NCBI GenBank assembly: GCA_003389325.1
Contig: QQVE01000040.1
Location: forward strand, 1 to 64,000
Origin: Planctomycetota bacterium
Lineage (GTDB): Bacteria; Planctomycetota; Planctomycetia; Pirellulales; PALSA-1355
DNA: 64,000 nt
Direction of reading: 5' to 3'
Of this stretch, positions 16,925 to 26,221 are shown one piece after another. The notes beneath the pieces were generated by a model that was given only the letters and a program-made list of their open reading frames with translations, was not told the origin of the DNA and did not search any database. Made by a program: the position numbers and the translations under genes. Numbering within the stretch: the first letter of the stretch is position 1; every line of letters begins with the position of its first letter.

Positions 16925-18322
16925 TTAGAACACGCGGTTCATGCCGTTGAGGGCCGCCACGCGATACGCTTCGGCCATCGTCGGGTAGTTGAACGTGGTG
17001 GTGAGGAAGTAGCGGATCGTGTTGTTCGGCGGCGGCTGGCCCATGATCGCCTGGCCGATGTGAACGATCTCGGCCGAGTTCTGCCCAAAGCAGTGAATGC
17101 CCAACAGCGCCAGCGTTTCGCGGTGAAACAACAACTTCAGCATGCCCGCGGTGAGCCCCGTGATCTGAGCCCGGGCCAGGTGCTTGAAGCTGGCCTTGCC
17201 GACTTCGTATGGCACTTTCTCCTCAGTGAGTTGCCGCTCGGTCTTGCCCAACGATGAAATCTCGGGGCTGGTATAGATGCCCGTGGGAATGTCTTCGACC
17301 AGGTAGTAGTCCGATTCGCCGAGATAGTGCCCGGCGGCAAAACGCCCCTGATCGTATGAGGCGCTGGCCAGCGACGGGTATCCGACCACGTCGCCCACGG
17401 CATAGATGTGCGGCTGCGTCGTCTGGTAGTGCTCGTTGACCTCGATCTGTCCGCGGTGGTTAGGCTTAACGTCGATATTTTCGAGCCCCAGGTCCTCGGT
17501 GTTGCCGCTGCGGCCGTTTGCCCACAGCAACACTTCGGAGCGGACCTTCTTGCCGCTTTCGAGATGCAGGATCACGCCATCGTCGGTGCCCTCGACGCGC
17601 TCGTAGTCCTCGTTGTGCAGTATGCGCACGCCGTTTTCGGAGAGATGGTAGGTCAGCGCCGCGATGATCTCGTCGTCGAGAAACGACAGCAGCCGGTCGC
17701 GCGTGTTCACCAGGGTCACCCGCGCTTGCATGTTGCGCCACATCGAAGCATACTCGCACCCCACGACGCCGGCCCCGTAGACCGTAATACTCGCCGGCGT
17801 GCGATCGAGCGAAAGCAGCGTGTCGCTGTCGAAGATGTTCGCGTGTGAGAAGTCGACGTCCTTGGGGCGGTACGGTCGCGAGCCGGAGGCAATGACGAAC
17901 ACGTCTGCGCTGATCCGCTGGAGTGCTGCGCCAGGCCGCACGACCTCGATCGTGTGGGGGTCGATAAACTTCGCCGTGCCGGGAATCAACGCCACGTCGT
18001 TGCGCTCGTAGAAACCTTCGCGCAAGTCGACCTGCTTGCTGATGACCGCATTGGCCGTGGCCAGCAGCTCGGGGAACGACAACCGGTTGTGCGATTCCAG
18101 ACCGCGGTAGTCGGTGTGCTGGTTGCAGACGTTGGTGTGGTAGATGGCTTGGCGGAGGGCCTTGCTGGGGATCGTGGCCCAGTGCGTGCAGCCGCCGCCC
18201 ACCATCTGAAAGCGTTCGACGGCGGCGACGCGCTTACCCCCTTTGGCGGCGCGCATCGCGGCGCCCTCTCCGCCGGGGCCGGTGCCGATCACCACGAAAT
18301 CGAATTGCCGCGTGTTTGCCAT
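16925..18322 (-). CDS. sthA: Soluble pyridine nucleotide transhydrogenase
   Basis: A 465-residue flavoprotein of the disulfide reductase family. The FAD motif [17 protein letters not shown] is at the N-terminus. The position of the usual redox disulfide reads [16 protein letters not shown], with only one cysteine; this loss of CxxxxC is the signature of SthA/UdhA rather than lipoamide dehydrogenase or mercuric reductase. The NAD(P) motif is [12 protein letters not shown], and the C-terminal dimerisation domain includes [17 protein letters not shown]. It exchanges hydride between NADPH and NAD+ to balance the two pools. Confidence 0.92.
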   Translation of the reverse strand: MANTRQFDFVVIGTGPGGEGAAMRAAKGGKRVAAVERFQMVGGGCTHWATIPSKALRQAIYHTNVCNQHTDYRGLESHNRLSFPELLATANAVISKQVDLREGFYERNDVALIPGTAKFIDPHTIEVVRPGAALQRISADVFVIASGSRPYRPKDVDFSHANIFDSDTLLSLDRTPASITVYGAGVVGCEYASMWRNMQARVTLVNTRDRLLSFLDDEIIAALTYHLSENGVRILHNEDYERVEGTDDGVILHLESGKKVRSEVLLWANGRSGNTEDLGLENIDVKPNHRGQIEVNEHYQTTQPHIYAVGDVVGYPSLASASYDQGRFAAGHYLGESDYYLVEDIPTGIYTSPEISSLGKTERQLTEEKVPYEVGKASFKHLARAQITGLTAGMLKLLFHRETLALLGIHCFGQNSAEIVHIGQAIMGQPPPNNTIRYFLTTTFNYPTMAEAYRVAALNGMNRVF

Positions 18323-18410
18323 AGCTTGCCGCGAGCGGAATTGCCGGCGTGTGATCAGACTTTTAACGCCCGGGAGAACCTGCCGCCTGCAAGCAACTGC
18401 CGCGTACCGT

Positions 18411-19841
18411 TCATTGTGCGCTTCGGCTGCCGGGGATCAACTCCAAACAAACCAGCCGGTCGACCCCGCGCACGTAGAGCAGCCCCTGCGAGAGGATCGG
18501 CGCCGCCCAGGCCGGATAACGCAGCAGGCGCGGCGGTTTGAAATCGAACGGATTCGGCTCCGTCGGGGGGCGATCCTGCAGCACCACTTCGGCCACGGGG
18601 TCGTACTTGTTCGGATTGGCGCGCACCAGCCGCAGCGTGCCGTCCTCGCTCAAGCACACGAAATGGCCGTCGACGTACAGCAGCGACGAGCGCGTCAGGT
18701 CCGGCTGGCTCCAGATCACTTTGCCGGTGTCGAACTCCACGCAGCGCAGCTCAGCGTTTTCGGTGTGGCGGCCGCTCGACGCGTACACATAACCGTCGAC
18801 GTAGACCGGCGTGTTCCAGTGCGTCTGCAACGATTTGTCGCGCCGCCGCTCCGCATCGCTCCACACGACTTCGGGTTCCTGGCCCGGCCGTACTTCCAGC
18901 AGCGCTGCCCCGGGACCGTACGTCTCCGAAATCAACACGCGATTGCCGACCACAACCGGGTCGCTGGCATTGACGCTTTCCAGGAGCGAGGCCCGCCAGG
19001 GAAACTCGAAGTCCACTTTTCCGCTGGCCGGTTCGAATCCGACCAGACCGCCGCGCGCGAAGACAAAGCACCACCGCCGGCCGTCGATGGTCGCCAGCTT
19101 GGGCGTGGCGTAGCTGGCCAGTTGGTCGGTGATCGCGTACTTCACCTCGCCGGTCATCTTGTCGAACGCCACGATGCCGGTGCCGTTGCCCACCACGCGG
19201 TCGAGTTGTCCCGGCGGCACGCTCTTGCTCTCCGGCGGGCTGCCGCCCACCATCACGATCAGCAGGTCGTTCTCCACGACCGGCGTGCTGCCCACGCCGA
19301 AAAAGTTCTGAATCACGCCGAACTTGTCGGCCGTGTCGAGCTTCCAGCACACTTTACCGTCGACCGTGTTCAAGCAGTGCAGCATGCCCTCGGCGCCGAA
19401 CGTGTACACGCGGTCGCCATCGACCACCGGCGACGAGCGCGGACCGTTGTCGTAGCCGTACAGATCTTCGAACTGGCTTTCGTAGGTGAATTCCCAATGC
19501 TGCTTGCCGGTGCGGGCGTCGAGACACCGCAGCCGCTCCAAGTCGTCGACGCGGTCAAATTGAAACAGCCTCCCTTCGGAAATTGTCGGCATGCAGTACC
19601 CGGTGCCCAACTCCAGCTTCCAGAGAAGGGGCGGCCCCTCGGCGGGCCACTTGGTGAGAATGCCCGTCTCGGGCGACTTGCTGTCGGCCGTGGGGCCCAG
19701 AAAAGCCGGCCAATCGCTCCCTTCGCCCGGGGCCGCCTGGGCCGAGGACGCTGCCGCAGCGGGCCGCGCGGCAGGCTCCTCCGCGCAGGCCGACGCCTGC
19801 GTGACGGCAAAAAACAGGATCCACCAACCGACGCGCTGCAT
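18411..19841 (-). CDS. Exported PQQ-type beta-propeller protein
   Basis: A 476-residue protein starting at the ATG at 19841, which opens a signal peptide ([18 protein letters not shown]). An Ala-rich linker follows, then repeated propeller blades with the typical W/D pattern ([62 protein letters not shown]). This is the PQQ-binding-like propeller fold, abundant in planctomycetes. No catalytic residue of an alcohol dehydrogenase is evident, so it is likely a periplasmic binding or scaffold protein. It is divergent from arfB. Confidence 0.82.
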   Translation of the reverse strand: MQRVGWWILFFAVTQASACAEEPAARPAAAASSAQAAPGEGSDWPAFLGPTADSKSPETGILTKWPAEGPPLLWKLELGTGYCMPTISEGRLFQFDRVDDLERLRCLDARTGKQHWEFTYESQFEDLYGYDNGPRSSPVVDGDRVYTFGAEGMLHCLNTVDGKVCWKLDTADKFGVIQNFFGVGSTPVVENDLLIVMVGGSPPESKSVPPGQLDRVVGNGTGIVAFDKMTGEVKYAITDQLASYATPKLATIDGRRWCFVFARGGLVGFEPASGKVDFEFPWRASLLESVNASDPVVVGNRVLISETYGPGAALLEVRPGQEPEVVWSDAERRRDKSLQTHWNTPVYVDGYVYASSGRHTENAELRCVEFDTGKVIWSQPDLTRSSLLYVDGHFVCLSEDGTLRLVRANPNKYDPVAEVVLQDRPPTEPNPFDFKPPRLLRYPAWAAPILSQGLLYVRGVDRLVCLELIPGSRSAQ

Positions 19842-19945
19842 GATCTGCTCCCCGCAACAGGCCGAACCATTCACCGAACCCAGCTCTCCAAGGTAACATT
19901 GCACCAGGCGTCTCACCAAGCACCCCTTGCCACGCGCGTTTTCCC

Positions 19946-20365
19946 ATGTTGACCGTCAACTCGCGCATCCGCATTCCCGAGTCGGAACTCGAAACGACGT
20001 TCGCGCGCAGTTCGGGGCCCGGCGGCCAGAACGTCAACAAAGTCAACAGCAAGGCCATGCTGCGGTGGCGGGCACGAACCAGCGAGGCGCTGCCCGACGA
20101 CGTGCGGGAGCGATTCCTGGCCCGTTATCGCAGCCGCATCACCACCGACGGCGATATTATCGTCAGCAGCCAGCGCTACCGCGACCAGGCCCGCAACGTG
20201 GACGACGCACGCAAGAAACTTTGCGCCATGCTCGCCTCCGTAGCCGTGCCGCCCAAGAAGCGCAAGCCGACCAAGCCTTCGCGTGCGGCCAAACAGCGGC
20301 GTCTGGAATCCAAGCAGGCCCAGGCTCGCAAGAAACAGCTACGGCGTCCGGTGCGCGACGACTGA
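19946..20365 (+). CDS. arfB: Alternative ribosome-rescue factor ArfB (peptidyl-tRNA hydrolase)
   Basis: A 139-residue protein with the release-factor catalytic motif G26-G27-Q28 in ARSSGPGGQNVNKVNSKA. A basic, lysine/arginine-rich C-terminal tail (residues ~105-139) inserts into the empty mRNA channel of stalled ribosomes in this family. It lacks the codon-recognition domains of RF1/RF2, which separates it from ordinary release factors. It frees ribosomes stuck on non-stop mRNAs. Monocistronic; divergent from the propeller gene. Confidence 0.9.
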   Translation: MLTVNSRIRIPESELETTFARSSGPGGQNVNKVNSKAMLRWRARTSEALPDDVRERFLARYRSRITTDGDIIVSSQRYRDQARNVDDARKKLCAMLASVAVPPKKRKPTKPSRAAKQRRLESKQAQARKKQLRRPVRDD

Positions 20366-20560
20366 TCCCGCCCTTTGAGGGAGCGGTGCGGGAGCGTCGA
20401 CAGGGAAGTGCGAACCATTTCTCGCGAGCGAGTCTCGCAATCATAGCGGCGCGGTTTGCACGCATATGCGGGTAAGCCAACGTGAAAAAACGGGCCGGTT
20501 TTCGTAACGTCGTGCGTCGCCTGGACCTCGACGCAGGTGGTCCCGAATTGGCCCAGCCGA

Positions 20561-20566
20561 TATAAT
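20561..20566 (+). promoter_or_regulatory. Consensus -10 box of the UVR-domain gene
   Basis: A perfect TATAAT lies 49 bp upstream of the ATG at 20615. The -35 position (TGGTCC at 17-bp spacing) is poor, so the full promoter is uncertain. Confidence 0.4.
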
Positions 20567-20614
20567 GAGGCTGTCGTCTCTGAACGAATTGTCCCTAAGA
20601 GCACGAGGTCGTGC

Positions 20615-21358
20615 ATGCCTCGCAGATACGACATTGATCGCATCTTGCAGGAGTGGCCCTACGAGCCTGGCGAAATCAGTGCCCGACTCGTGCGGGCCTC
20701 CGATGGTCGTGAAGTGCTGCAAATGCGCGTCGAGATGGGCGTATTGCAGCTCGAGATCACCGGACGCCCCGACGGGCTGAGGCCCAGCGGTGCGCTGACC
20801 TACTTCGACTACCTCACCGAGCTGGCTGAAGTGGAGGGGAACGAGGACCTGGTGCTCAGCCCCACGCAGTGTGCCGAGGCCGATCGCGAGTTCATGCAGT
20901 ACTATCACCGCCGCGTGTGTTGGCTGGCACTGCGCGAGTTTCGCCGGGCGACCGAGGACGCCGATCACACGCTGGCTTTCATGGACTTCGCCCGCGACCA
21001 CTCGCCCGGCGAAGAATGGACGCTATCGCACGAGCAATACCGGCCGTTTGTGCTGTTTCACCGCACCCAGGCGGCCACGCTGGCCGTGCTGGAGGAAAAG
21101 AGCCCGGAGGCCGCCATGCACGAGCTGTCCGACGGCCTGCGGCGGTTCCACGACCTGTTCGTGCACTACGACGCCGAGGACCAGTACGAAGAGGACGACC
21201 TGGTTCAGCGTCTCTACGAGCTGCGCGATACGCTGCGCGAGCAGTACAACCTGAAGCCGAGCCTCTCGGAGCAACTGGCCCAGGCCGTGGCCGCCGAGCA
21301 GTATGAGCTGGCTGCGAAATTGCGCGATGAAATGACGCGGCGCAACAAGTCGGCGTAA
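20615..21358 (+). CDS. UVR-domain protein of unknown function
   Basis: A 247-residue acidic protein starting at the ATG at 20615. The C-terminus (SLSEQLAQAVAAEQYELAAKLRDEM) is a UVR motif, the helical hairpin shared by UvrB, UvrC and McsA for protein-protein contact. The first ~200 residues (VLQMRVEMGVLQLEITGRPD, LALREFRRATEDADHTLAFM) form a conserved-looking soluble domain that I cannot assign. No zinc-binding cysteines of McsA are present. A role in a UVR-mediated complex is only a possibility. Confidence 0.75.
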   Translation: MPRRYDIDRILQEWPYEPGEISARLVRASDGREVLQMRVEMGVLQLEITGRPDGLRPSGALTYFDYLTELAEVEGNEDLVLSPTQCAEADREFMQYYHRRVCWLALREFRRATEDADHTLAFMDFARDHSPGEEWTLSHEQYRPFVLFHRTQAATLAVLEEKSPEAAMHELSDGLRRFHDLFVHYDAEDQYEEDDLVQRLYELRDTLREQYNLKPSLSEQLAQAVAAEQYELAAKLRDEMTRRNKSA

Positions 21359-21575
21359 GTGTCGCGGCGATCGCTTTCTTCTCAATCGTGAATCGCGGGT
21401 AACCGCGTTTCGCGCATGCTAGCGTAAGAGCGGCGCTGCGGGTGGAGATTCCGCGCAATCGCCGGCGGCTCCGGTTAAACGGTCGAGAAGCGACGTGCGC
21501 GGTCTCGGGAAACGAAGCTCTACCGACCGGGCGTTCGATCGCTGCAATAGCAGTTCGGGGCTCGGCGTGAAGATT

Positions 21576-21605
21576 TTGTAACTTCGACTTGTAAATTTGT
21601 ACAGT
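21576..21605 (+). promoter_or_regulatory. Probable promoter of the extended csrA
   Basis: TTGTAA at 21576-21581, 18-bp spacer, TACAGT at 21600-21605, in a locally AT-rich stretch of the 421-bp gap 21359-21779. The leader would be about 170 nt. The rest of the gap shows no gene. Confidence 0.45.
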
Positions 21606-21779
21606 ACTAGCGGTGTACGCTTTCAGCAGCTCGTGGGCGCAAATCGTTGATTTACAGACGCATCGGCTTGGATTTTCGATTTCGTCGACTTTTGGCACGC
21701 GGGCTGCTTTATCCCCTAGCCAACGGAACAGTCACATCTGACAGCATCTCATCTCTCAATGCGACAAAGGAGTGTTCTC

Positions 21780-22169
21780 ATGTTGGTGCTTACTCGCAAG
21801 GCGAAGCAGCAGATTCAAATCGGCCCGAACATCACGGTTACGATCCTGCAGATCAAAGGACAGGCCGTGCGAGTGGGAATCGAAGCTCCCAAGGACGTGA
21901 CGGTGCTGCGGACCGAGCTGGCCGAAAAGCTGGCCGAGCGGCAGTTTGATCCGGCGCTGAGCGCGGCGGCGGAAAAAAGGAACGAAGAGTCGGAAATATC
22001 TTCGGGCCCCGCCAACGAACAGAAGGGTGGCCGAGCCAACAACTCGGCCAATGGGTCCTTGCGATGCCGGGCTCCTCGCGTCGATGTAGCACCTGTGAAT
22101 TCGCCCTACCAGTCGACGGGCCCGGCATCGTTTTTACGTCCACGCCGCCGGCGAGTGGCGATCAAATAG
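21780..22169 (+). CDS. csrA: CsrA-family RNA-binding regulator with C-terminal extension
   Basis: The ATG at 21780 is preceded by AAAGGAG (21766-21772). Residues 1-58 are a complete CsrA domain (MLVLTRKAKQQIQIG, VGIEAPKDVTVLR), with the RNA-contact residues L4 and R44 in place. CsrA is normally about 60-70 residues; this one continues to 130. The extra part is first charged (AAAEKRNEESEISS), then Asn/Gly-rich, then Arg-rich (RPRRRRVAIK). A strong intrinsic terminator follows 115 bp later, so it is a monocistronic unit. CsrA binds GGA motifs in mRNA leaders to control translation. A second, ordinary csrA occurs at 35819. Confidence 0.88.
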   Translation: MLVLTRKAKQQIQIGPNITVTILQIKGQAVRVGIEAPKDVTVLRTELAEKLAERQFDPALSAAAEKRNEESEISSGPANEQKGGRANNSANGSLRCRAPRVDVAPVNSPYQSTGPASFLRPRRRRVAIK

Positions 22170-22283
22170 CAGCCTGAATTGGCGGCGGACGGGGGCACGC
22201 CGAGAGGTCGCACGACCGCCTCGACGTCGATTGCCGCAGAAGACTGTTTGCTCCCCAAGAGAGCCTCCGTACGCACGAGTGCC

Positions 22284-22324
22284 CGAGAGGCGGTCGCCAA
22301 GCGCGGCCGCCTCTCGTTTTTTTT
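22284..22324 (+). terminator. Intrinsic terminator after csrA
   Basis: Perfect 10-bp stem CGAGAGGCGG (22284-22293) / CCGCCTCTCG (22307-22316), 13-nt loop, followed by eight T residues (22317-22324). A textbook Rho-independent terminator. Confidence 0.92.
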
Positions 22325-22376
22325 GCCCGCCGGGCACAGACGGCGTGGCCGATCACCGGTTGCGGTGGGAAAAAAT

Positions 22377-22397
22377 GCTACACTCCAGACGTGTAGC
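22377..22397 (+). promoter_or_regulatory. Inverted repeat over a possible extended -10, upstream of the TPR gene
   Basis: GCTACAC (22377-22383), 7-nt gap, GTGTAGC (22391-22397). The left arm overlaps TGC-TACACT, which resembles an extended -10 element, 27 bp before the ATG at 22424. It could be an operator or part of a short leader. Confidence 0.35.
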
Positions 22398-22423
22398 GCT
22401 TTGAGCCGCCTCTGCCTTCTGCC

Positions 22424-24187
22424 ATGACCACGACCCTCGAGAACAAACTCGCTCAGGCCCTGGCCGTGCACCGGGCGGGGAACCTCACCGAGGCCGAACG
22501 CCTCTATCGCGAGGTGGTGGCCGATCGCCCCGATGCGGCCGACGCCTGGCATCTGCTGGGCGCGCTGAGCGTGCAGGCCGGCCGACCCGCCGAAGCGGTC
22601 GACGCCATCGATCGGGCCATTGCGCTCAATCCGACCAATCCCGAGTACTACAACCACCTCGGCGCCGCCCATGGGGCCCTGGGCAACTACGCGCAGGCCG
22701 TCGAGCACTTGCGCCGCGCCGTGCGGTTGGCGCCGCAGTCGGCTTCGGTCCACTACAATCTCGGCACGGCCTTGCGCAACGACGGCCAGCTCGAACAGGC
22801 CGTCACCAGCTTTCGCCATGCGATCGCCGCCGATCCCGACTCGGCCGAGGCCCACTACAACCTCGCCAACACGCTGCGCGAGTTAAATCGGCTCGACGAG
22901 GCCGAAGCGGCGTATCGCGCGGCGCTGGCGATTCGGCCGCGGTATATCAAGGCCATGATCAATCTCGGCAACGTGCTGGGGCATCTCGATCGCTACGACG
23001 AAGCCATCGAGATCCTGCGCGCCGCCGTCGAGGCCGATCCCCCGTACGCCCGCGCGCACCTGAACCTGGGCAGCGTGCTCCGCGACGCCAAGCGCTACGA
23101 CGAAGCGGTGGCCGTGCTGGAAACCGCCGTCTCGCTCGATCCGCACTCGGGCGAAGCCCGCAACAATCTCGGCACGGCCTACCAGGCGCAAGCCCGGCTG
23201 GACGAAGCAGGCGCGTGCTACGAAAGAGCGGTGGCGTTGAACCCCAATCTACCCGATGCACGCTTTTCGCTGGGTACGCATCTATTGCGGCGCGGCGAAC
23301 TCGAGCGCGGATTCGCCGAGTACGAAGCCCGCTGGGAGTGCAAGAGCTTCTCGAACCGCACGTTCGACCAGCCGCGTTGGGACGGTTCGCCGCTCGAGGG
23401 CCGCACGATCCTGCTGTACGCGGAACAGGGTTTGGGCGACACGCTGCAGTTCGTGAGGTATGTGCCGCTCGTCAAGCAGCGGGGCGGCACCGTCGTCGTC
23501 GAATGCCAGGAACCGCTGCTTCCGATCCTCGCCGGCTGCGAAGGGATCGACCAGCTCGTGCCGATCGGCACGCCGCCCGGCGCGTTCGACGTGCGTTGTC
23601 CGCTGATGAGCCTGCCCGGCGTGCTGGGCTTGTCGATGGAACAACTGTGGCGCGGCCCCTATTTTTCGCCGGATGAGGAGCGTGTCGCTCGCTGGGGCCA
23701 GCAGTTGGCCGAAGTGCCGGGCTTCCGCGTGGGTGTTTGCTGGCAAGGCAATCCCAAGCATCTGTTCGACGCCCAGCGTTCCTTCCCGCTGGCAGAATTG
23801 GCGCCGCTAGCGGCCGTTCGACCGGTGCAGTTGGTGAGCCTGCAGAAAGGCGCCGGCACCGAGCAGCTCGAAGACAGCCAGTTCAAGCTGCATGAGCTTG
23901 GCACCTGGGATGAGGACGGTGCGTTTCTGGACGCGACGGCGATCCTTTCGCACCTCGACCTGGTCGTGACGGCCGATACGGCCATCGCCCACGTCGCCGG
24001 CGCCATGGAAGTGCCCACCTGGATCGCGCTGTCGGCCCACGTCGACTGGCGGTGGTTCCTCGACCGCGACGACAGCCCCTGGTATCCCAGCATCCGTCTG
24101 TTCCGGCAGTCGCAACTCGACGTGTGGGACGACGTCTTCCAGCGCATGGCCGAAGCGCTGGCTCAGAAGATTGCCGAGCGCGCCTGA
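22424..24187 (+). CDS. TPR protein with C-terminal glycosyltransferase-like domain
   Basis: A 587-residue cytoplasmic protein. The first ~300 residues are about eight tandem tetratricopeptide repeats (for example PDAADAWHLLGALSVQAGRP, TNPEYYNHLGAAHGALGNYA, ARAHLNLGSVLRDAKRYDEA). The C-terminal ~280 residues (ILLYAEQGLGDTLQFVRYVP, GVCWQGNPKHLFDAQRSFPL, DLVVTADTAIAHVAGAMEVP) match the ADP-heptose transferase-like GT-B half domain often fused to TPRs in bacteria and annotated as glycosyltransferase family 9/41-like. It may glycosylate proteins or lipids; substrate unknown. Confidence 0.82.
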   Translation: MTTTLENKLAQALAVHRAGNLTEAERLYREVVADRPDAADAWHLLGALSVQAGRPAEAVDAIDRAIALNPTNPEYYNHLGAAHGALGNYAQAVEHLRRAVRLAPQSASVHYNLGTALRNDGQLEQAVTSFRHAIAADPDSAEAHYNLANTLRELNRLDEAEAAYRAALAIRPRYIKAMINLGNVLGHLDRYDEAIEILRAAVEADPPYARAHLNLGSVLRDAKRYDEAVAVLETAVSLDPHSGEARNNLGTAYQAQARLDEAGACYERAVALNPNLPDARFSLGTHLLRRGELERGFAEYEARWECKSFSNRTFDQPRWDGSPLEGRTILLYAEQGLGDTLQFVRYVPLVKQRGGTVVVECQEPLLPILAGCEGIDQLVPIGTPPGAFDVRCPLMSLPGVLGLSMEQLWRGPYFSPDEERVARWGQQLAEVPGFRVGVCWQGNPKHLFDAQRSFPLAELAPLAAVRPVQLVSLQKGAGTEQLEDSQFKLHELGTWDEDGAFLDATAILSHLDLVVTADTAIAHVAGAMEVPTWIALSAHVDWRWFLDRDDSPWYPSIRLFRQSQLDVWDDVFQRMAEALAQKIAERA

Positions 24188-24311
24188 CGAGCGAAGTCTG
24201 GCAGGCGCCATCTAGGCTCTTGTGCCTCGTGCGATTGCGGCTTGCCGCAACGCGCGTGGATTCTCAACGACTTCGTCGCGCGCGGGCACGTCGCGTCGTG
24301 CAGCTCTGCGC

Positions 24312-24352
24312 AAAAAAAGTCCCCAGAACCCGCCGCTGAGAAGGTTCTGGGG
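24312..24352 (-). terminator. Intrinsic terminator oriented to the minus strand, no matching gene
   Basis: Read on the minus strand: a 10-bp perfect stem (24343-24352 with 24321-24330), 12-nt loop, then ACTTTTTTTG (seven T opposite 24312-24318). A second small hairpin (24364-24379) precedes it. On the plus strand no T-run follows. The 409-bp region 24188-24596 holds only this and the promoter at 24523; no minus-strand reading frame leads into it. Confidence 0.6.
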
Positions 24353-24522
24353 AACGTGCACAACTGGCGTTGCCGCCAGCAGGGACGGACGTAGTGTACC
24401 AACTGGGTCGGCGAATACAACTTCGCGGCAACCGTTTTTCTTGAGGCGGTTTACATCGTGTAGCGCCACGTTAACGAAGCCCGACGTCTCGGGCCGCATG
24501 CTCGCTTTTCCGCTTAAAAGCG

Positions 24523-24552
24523 TTGACGGTGCTTTTCCCAAGGGGCTATACT
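24523..24552 (+). promoter_or_regulatory. Strong sigma-70-like promoter of the DUF1549 gene
   Basis: TTGACG (24523-24528), 18-bp spacer, TATACT (24547-24552). It lies 45 bp before the GTG at 24597. It falls downstream of the in-frame ATG at 24498, which therefore cannot be the start on this transcript. Confidence 0.7.
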
Positions 24553-24596
24553 GCACGCCCGTTGGTAAGTGGTTTTGCCGTCAGTCGTTACAGTGG

Positions 24597-26219
24597 GTGT
24601 TGCCCGTGCGATCGCAAGTCCTGATCTCGACGCTGGCATGTGCAGCGTGGACCGTCGCGGTCCCCGCGGCGCTCAACGCCGCCGATTTGCCCGTGACACC
24701 CGCGGCGGACGGCGAGAAACCCGCCGCCCGGCTGACCGTCGAACAACTCGATGCGCTGATCCAGAAGCAGCCCGGCGCTGCCCAGCAGGAGGTTTCCCAG
24801 GACGATCGGGGATTCTTGCGCCGCCTGAGCTTCGATCTGATCGGCCGCCAGCCCACGCTGGCCGAGCAGCAGCAATTTGCCGACGAATCGAGCGACGACA
24901 AGTACGACGCCGCGGTCGATCGTTTGCTCGCCAGCCGCGAGTTCGGCGAGAATTGGGCAAACTACTGGAGCGACACAATCGCTTACCGCGTGCCGCCGCC
25001 CGAGCTGACCTACCTGAACTACAAGCCGCTGAAGCACTGGCTCACCAAGAACTTCAACGTGAACACGCCCTGGAACCAGGTCGTCCATGAGTTGCTCACG
25101 GCCAAGGGCAAAGTCGACGAAGTGCCGGCGGCCACGTTCGTGGGGTATCACGCCGGCAACGCGACCAATCTGGCCAGCGAAACCAGCCGCATTTTCCTGG
25201 GCCAGCAGATTGGCTGTGCCCAGTGCCACGATCACCCGTTCGATAGCTGGGAGCGTCGGCAGTTTCACGAGATGGCCGCGTTCTTCGCCCGGGCCAAGAG
25301 CAAGCTCTCGCAAAACGACGGCGGCGGCACGGTCGTCACCTCGGCCGAGAAGGGCGAGTACCTGATGCCCGACATGGACGACCCGCGCAAAAAGGGCAGC
25401 CAGATGACGCCCAGTTTTCTCGACGGCGACTCGCTCGACAAGGGCGAAAGCGACGAGCGCCGCCGGGCGGAGCTTGCCGCCTGGGTCACCGGGCGCGAGA
25501 ACCCCTGGTTTGCCAAGGCGTTCGTAAATCGCATTTGGGCCCGCACGATGGGACGCGGCTTCTACGAGCCCGTCGACGATCTGGGCGAATCGCAATCCCC
25601 CGTCTGGACCGACGTGCACGAAGCGCTCACCGGGCACTTCAAGGCCACCGGCTACGACGTGAAGGACCTGTTTCGACTGATCGCCACCAGCGACGCCTAC
25701 CGCCGTGGCGTGCGCACGGTCGACACGGACCTGCCGGCCGACCAGACTCCGTTGCGGCTGCGCGGCGATGAAGTCTTCGCGGCCCTGGCCGTGGGCATCG
25801 AACTGCCTAATATCGTCCCGCCCAAGGTCGAGCCGACCGGGGCGATTCGCTTTCCGCCTCCGCCAAAAAGCACGCGCGATCTGGTCAACGACGTGTTTGG
25901 CGCCGATCCCTCGTTCTCGGCCGTCGATGCACCGCGCACGATGGCCCAGGCGCTGTGGATGATGAACAACGAGCAGTTGCAGGCGCAAATCGATGCCTCG
26001 CCCGAGAGCGACACGATGCTCGCGCGGCTGCTGGCCGAAGAGACGGACGACCGGGCGGCCTGCCGCGTGCTCTACGAGCGCGTGCTGGCCCGTAAACCCA
26101 CCGACGACGAGTTGCGCGTGGCGTGCGAGCACGTCGAGTCCTTGGGCGATCGCGGTGCGGCGTTCGAAGACTTGCTGTGGAGCCTCGTCAACTCGGCCGA
26201 GTTCACCACCCGACGGTAG
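24597..26219 (+). CDS. DUF1549/DUF1553 domain exported protein with CxxCH motif
   Basis: A planctomycete-specific family protein. I start it at the GTG at 24597 (540 residues) because a strong promoter sits at 24523-24552 and the next residues form a signal peptide (QVLISTLACAAWTVAVPAAL). The frame upstream is not protein-like. DUF1549 covers roughly residues 40-260 and contains C-A-Q-C-H (GQQIGCAQCHDHPFDSWE), a c-type-cytochrome-like heme motif. DUF1553 follows (PWFAKAFVNRIWARTMGRGF). It is directly followed by a DUF1501 gene, with 2 bp between stop and start. Such pairs are expanded in planctomycetes, and function is not established; periplasmic degradation of complex substrates is often proposed. 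Confidence 0.85.
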   Translation: MLPVRSQVLISTLACAAWTVAVPAALNAADLPVTPAADGEKPAARLTVEQLDALIQKQPGAAQQEVSQDDRGFLRRLSFDLIGRQPTLAEQQQFADESSDDKYDAAVDRLLASREFGENWANYWSDTIAYRVPPPELTYLNYKPLKHWLTKNFNVNTPWNQVVHELLTAKGKVDEVPAATFVGYHAGNATNLASETSRIFLGQQIGCAQCHDHPFDSWERRQFHEMAAFFARAKSKLSQNDGGGTVVTSAEKGEYLMPDMDDPRKKGSQMTPSFLDGDSLDKGESDERRRAELAAWVTGRENPWFAKAFVNRIWARTMGRGFYEPVDDLGESQSPVWTDVHEALTGHFKATGYDVKDLFRLIATSDAYRRGVRTVDTDLPADQTPLRLRGDEVFAALAVGIELPNIVPPKVEPTGAIRFPPPPKSTRDLVNDVFGADPSFSAVDAPRTMAQALWMMNNEQLQAQIDASPESDTMLARLLAEETDDRAACRVLYERVLARKPTDDELRVACEHVESLGDRGAAFEDLLWSLVNSAEFTTRR

Positions 26220-26221
26220 CC

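Noticed and set aside
24498..24596. ATG start for the DUF1549 gene at 24498
   Set aside because: A strong promoter lies downstream of it, and the first encoded residues are not a signal peptide.
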